A stretch of DNA of 8,850 nucleotides from Magnetovibrio sp. (GTDB lineage: Bacteria > Pseudomonadota > Alphaproteobacteria > Rhodospirillales > Magnetovibrionaceae): positions 1 through 8,850 of the forward strand of contig JAESSV010000159.1 of assembly GCA_016763895.1 (NCBI GenBank). The letters run 5' to 3'. The notes under the pieces are model-generated. The model was not told the origin of the DNA. It did no database searches and saw only the letters and a list, made by a program, of their open reading frames with translations. Positions 6,628 to 8,850 of the stretch are shown piece after piece (position 1 is the stretch's first letter; the number at the start of each line of letters is the position of its first letter). The position numbers were made by a program, and so were the translations under genes.

Positions 6628-8105
6628 TGTTTAAGTTCATAAAAATTTCAGCCTTTGCGTTAAGCGTCTTTGCCATCGTGCTTGCGGTCACGCCATTTAA
6701 TGCCCAGGCGCAACAAGTCCCGGGTCGTTCGAATCTGGTGCAAACTCAAACTCGGGCCAAGCCTCCGTTACCGACGCGCGCGCCCAGAGGGGCCGTTAGT
6801 GTGCAACAAAACGAATGGGACATCAGCTTAAATTCAACGTTGGTCCGGGTTCCCTTGAACAAACTTCTTTCCGTGCGTTTGCCGGGCAAGGTCCGCAACG
6901 TCATCATTGGCAATCCGACCATCGCCAACATCGTTGGCCCCAACGATGGCACCCGGGACCATGTCTATTTGCTGGCTCTTCTGGTGGGGTCAACCTCAAT
7001 TATATTCGAAGACGCCAAGGGCAATATCTTGTTCAAAGGTGACATTCAAGTTGATATTGAAATCAGTGGCATTCAGGCCGCCATTCAAGAAATAATGCCA
7101 GATGAAAAAATTAAGGTGATTGCCCAACGCAATTCTGTGGTCCTCAAAGGCTTTGTCAGGTCGGCGGTGGCGTCCGCGCAAGCGGTCGATGTTGCCCGAA
7201 GATTTGTGACGGACCCCTTAACCGTTGTCAACGCCTTGGAAGTGTTGGGCAGCCGCCAAGTCATCATGCAGGTCCACGTCGCGGAAATGAAACGAACCGC
7301 CATCAAGGAACTGGGCTTTAATTTCACCTATTCAAAAAATATTGGTAATCGTGCCAACAACTTAAACATTAAACCTGCGGGCATTGCAAAGCTTCTGACC
7401 ACGCCGTTTGCAACGGGTTCAATCCTTCCCGCCATTACGGGCTTTGGCAACATTTCTTACCAGGTGCTTGAAGAAAATGGCTTGGCAAAAACATTAGCCG
7501 AACCTGCGTTGACGGCAATTTCGGGGGAAACCGCCACGTTCATGGCTGGCGGCACGTTCCCCATGGTCACCGCGATCGATACGAATGGCACCAAATCATA
7601 CACCCAACAGCCTTTTGGCGTGCTTTTGAGCTTCACCCCCACCGTTATGGATAAGGGCCAGATCAACCTGCACATTGCGACAGAAGTCTCTGACCGGGAT
7701 GACACACGGGCCATTGATGGTATTCCAGCCATCACGCGAAATCGCACCGAAACCATTGTGGATTTACCTTCGGGGGGATCATTGATCATTTCTGGGTTGA
7801 TCCAAAACGATATGAGCAACACGATTTCAGGTATTCCAGGCTTAAAAGACTTGCCCATCTTAGGCTCCTTATTTCGTTCGGAAGCCTTCCTGAATAAGGA
7901 AACAGAACTGGTGGTCACGGTCACCGCTTATTTGGCCGACCCCGTTGACAACTCTGCAAGACTTGCCCTGCCGACCGATGGTTTTGCCACCAGCAGCGAT
8001 TTGGACCTGTATCTTTTAGGCCGCCTGCATAAAGAATATACGAAATCTCCACTTCCGCCCTACGCGACACCTCTTACGGGGCCGTATGGCTATATCATGG
8101 AGTAA
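6627..8105 (+). CDS. cpaC: Tad pilus secretin CpaC/RcpA
   Basis: Outer-membrane secretin channel through which the Flp pilus leaves the cell. The 492 residues contain a signal peptide (hydrophobic 8-22, likely cut after AQA at 28), then the pilus-formation N-terminal domain (about 65-145) with VPLNKLLSVRLPGKV and IIGNPTIANIV. A BON-like domain follows (about 148-205) with VVLKGFVRSA. The secretin domain (about 272-437) has LAEPALTAISGETATFMAGG, then FTPTV, IVDLPSGGSLIISG and GIPGLKDLPILGSLFRS. The C-terminal segment with LYLLGRL (461-467) is usual for CpaC. GGAGGA at 6610-6615 lies eleven bases before the ATG, which overlaps the cpaB stop, so coupled translation is likely. Length and domain order are those of the family. 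Confidence 0.96.
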   Translation: MFKFIKISAFALSVFAIVLAVTPFNAQAQQVPGRSNLVQTQTRAKPPLPTRAPRGAVSVQQNEWDISLNSTLVRVPLNKLLSVRLPGKVRNVIIGNPTIANIVGPNDGTRDHVYLLALLVGSTSIIFEDAKGNILFKGDIQVDIEISGIQAAIQEIMPDEKIKVIAQRNSVVLKGFVRSAVASAQAVDVARRFVTDPLTVVNALEVLGSRQVIMQVHVAEMKRTAIKELGFNFTYSKNIGNRANNLNIKPAGIAKLLTTPFATGSILPAITGFGNISYQVLEENGLAKTLAEPALTAISGETATFMAGGTFPMVTAIDTNGTKSYTQQPFGVLLSFTPTVMDKGQINLHIATEVSDRDDTRAIDGIPAITRNRTETIVDLPSGGSLIISGLIQNDMSNTISGIPGLKDLPILGSLFRSEAFLNKETELVVTVTAYLADPVDNSARLALPTDGFATSSDLDLYLLGRLHKEYTKSPLPPYATPLTGPYGYIME

Positions 8106-8111
8106 TTGAAC

Positions 8112-8756
8112 ATGAAACAACGTGCCCCCTTAACGTCACACACCACACGCCGCTTAGCCTTCTTGGCTTTGATGGCTGGGCTTGTCACAGCCTGTGCTTC
8201 GCCGTCACCTAAAGAAGAAGCTGCAAATACAGATTATCGGCAAATTCATAGAATTCAGGTGACGCGAGAAAACGTCAGCTTGTCCATTTCATTGCCGGAT
8301 CAAGGGCTTGCATTACGGCCCAGCGATCAACGACGCTTTAAAGTATTCTTGCGTAAATTTATCCAACGGGGCCGCACGGTCATCACCGCTGAAAGCCAAA
8401 TGCCGGAGCTTGCCAAAGCCATCATGATCGAAAATGGCTTGCGCGAAAGTGAAATTTTTGTGGCAACCAATACAACCATTCAAGCCCCCAATGCGGTGTT
8501 GAGCTATACGGCAAATAAGGTTGTGGCCCCAGAATGTGGCGACTGGTCGTCCGGATCTTCGTTCAATCCGTCCAACAAACCTCACAGCAATTTTGGCTGT
8601 TCTATGCAAAGAAATATCGGAAGCGTTGTTGCCGATCCGGGCGATCTTCTTCAAGCTCAACCCGCCACGGGTGGTGTAGCAGCCCGCACCGACGAAGCCA
8701 TTCGCACGCACCAATCGGGGGCCGTCAAAGCCCGCCTTTTGGACGGGACGCCATAA
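8112..8756 (+). CDS. cpaD: Tad pilus assembly lipoprotein CpaD
   Basis: Outer-membrane-associated lipoprotein of the Tad pilus apparatus, a probable partner of the CpaC secretin. From the ATG at 8112 there are 214 residues. An Arg-Arg is followed by a hydrophobic stretch and the lipobox LVTAC, with lipidation at Cys28. The CpaD domain shows PECGDWS (140-146), NFGCSMQRNIG (160-170) and VADPGDLL (173-180), the usual signature with two cysteines (142 and 163) that may pair. It ends with RTDEAIRTHQSG, also typical. The start at 8112 is preferred over the in-frame TTG at 8106 because GGAG (8099-8102) sits nine bases before it. The gap to cpaC is 6 bases. The TAA stop overlaps the ATG of a 13-codon ORF. 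Confidence 0.93.
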   Translation: MKQRAPLTSHTTRRLAFLALMAGLVTACASPSPKEEAANTDYRQIHRIQVTRENVSLSISLPDQGLALRPSDQRRFKVFLRKFIQRGRTVITAESQMPELAKAIMIENGLRESEIFVATNTTIQAPNAVLSYTANKVVAPECGDWSSGSSFNPSNKPHSNFGCSMQRNIGSVVADPGDLLQAQPATGGVAARTDEAIRTHQSGAVKARLLDGTP

Positions 8757-8797
8757 TGAAGACTCTTGTGATGAAGATTATTGGGAGGCCGATTTGA
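8756..8797 (+). CDS. 13-codon ORF between cpaD and cpaE, possible coupling leader
   Basis: An ATG overlapping the cpaD stop (TAATG, as at the cpaB-cpaC junction) opens a 13-residue frame (MKTLVMKIIGRPI). It ends at TGA 8795-8797, overlapping the likely cpaE TTG start as TTGA. It has no family. It may be a leader that carries ribosomes from cpaD to cpaE, or it may show that the true cpaE start lies here and the frame is broken. The sequence alone does not show that it is translated. Confidence 0.3.
   Translation: MKTLVMKIIGRPI
8783..8788 (+). promoter_or_regulatory. Strong Shine-Dalgarno deciding the cpaE start
   Basis: GGGAGG lies five bases before the TTG at 8794. It is among the best ribosome-site matches in the window and supports translation starting at this non-ATG codon. 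Confidence 0.65.
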
Positions 8798-8850
8798 TTC
8801 TCAGAATCAACATAGGGGCATATGTCCTGACCGATGCGGTCAAAAAGGCC
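8794..8850 (+). CDS. cpaE: N-terminus of CpaE/TadZ-like pilus localisation protein (cut by window end)
   Basis: Only 19 codons are visible, starting at TTG and running open to the window edge. After the initiator come ILRINIGAYVLTD and AVKKA. This resembles the first beta strand and helix of the receiver-like N-terminal domain of CpaE/TadZ, the MinD/ParA-type ATPase that places the Tad pilus machine in the cell. The gene name rests mostly on its place directly after cpaD, where cpaE is normally found, and on this weak resemblance. The ATPase domain is outside the window. The frame stays open upstream without a nearby ATG, so the TTG with its GGGAGG is the best start. Confidence 0.65.
   Translation, partial: MILRINIGAYVLTDAVKKA

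Noticed and set aside
7457..7924. A 155-codon open frame on the minus strand within cpaC.
   Set aside because: It lies wholly inside a clear secretin gene, in the region coding its most conserved motifs, and its product resembles nothing known. It is a shadow frame.
8313..8714. A 133-codon minus-strand frame within cpaD.
   Set aside because: It overlaps the well-supported CpaD signature on the other strand and has no recognisable domain or ribosome site context.

Overview
The window looks like chromosomal DNA of an alphaproteobacterium, probably a marine or freshwater Rhodospirillales-type organism. This rests on the alphaproteobacterial-style cpaB-cpaC-cpaD-cpaE order and protein styles, and it is an inference from style, not a database match. 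It reads as ordinary chromosome: I see no transposase, integrase, tRNA, rRNA, CRISPR array or long repeat.

Left part (1-2913). The 3' part of an L-aspartate oxidase gene (nadB, NAD biosynthesis) enters from the left edge. Three bases later comes a GmhB-like HAD phosphatase on the same strand. Convergent to these, with a 12-base gap, lies a two-receiver GGDEF diguanylate cyclase. It resembles PleD, but its phosphorylatable receiver appears to be the second one and not the first.

Middle part (2914-5640). After a 171-base divergent spacer comes a 625-residue polytopic membrane protein with STT3/AglB-like (GT-C) features. Its 3' end overlaps by 4 bases a convergent small gene of the DUF6166 type, which starts at TTG. 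An AT-rich spacer of about 340 bases follows. It may hold a 65-codon ORF with a Shine-Dalgarno sequence and an ATGA overlap with cpaB.

Right part (5641-8850). This is the start of a tad/cpa type IVc pilus (Flp pilus) assembly operon: cpaB (periplasmic/inner-membrane assembly factor), cpaC (outer-membrane secretin), cpaD (lipoprotein) and the first 19 codons of cpaE (MinD/ParA-like localisation ATPase). The genes are packed with 1-base TAATG overlaps. A 13-codon ORF sits between cpaD and cpaE and ends in a TTGA overlap with the likely cpaE start. No pilin (flp) or prepilin peptidase (cpaA) gene precedes cpaB here, so those must lie elsewhere.

Together, a c-di-GMP synthase, a possible lipid-linked sugar transferase and a Tad pilus operon suggest a surface-attachment neighbourhood, but only the pilus genes are linked by operon structure. 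I found no convincing novel defence or mobile system. The best second-look items are the reversed receiver layout, the short ORFs flanking the cpa genes, and the GT-C protein.
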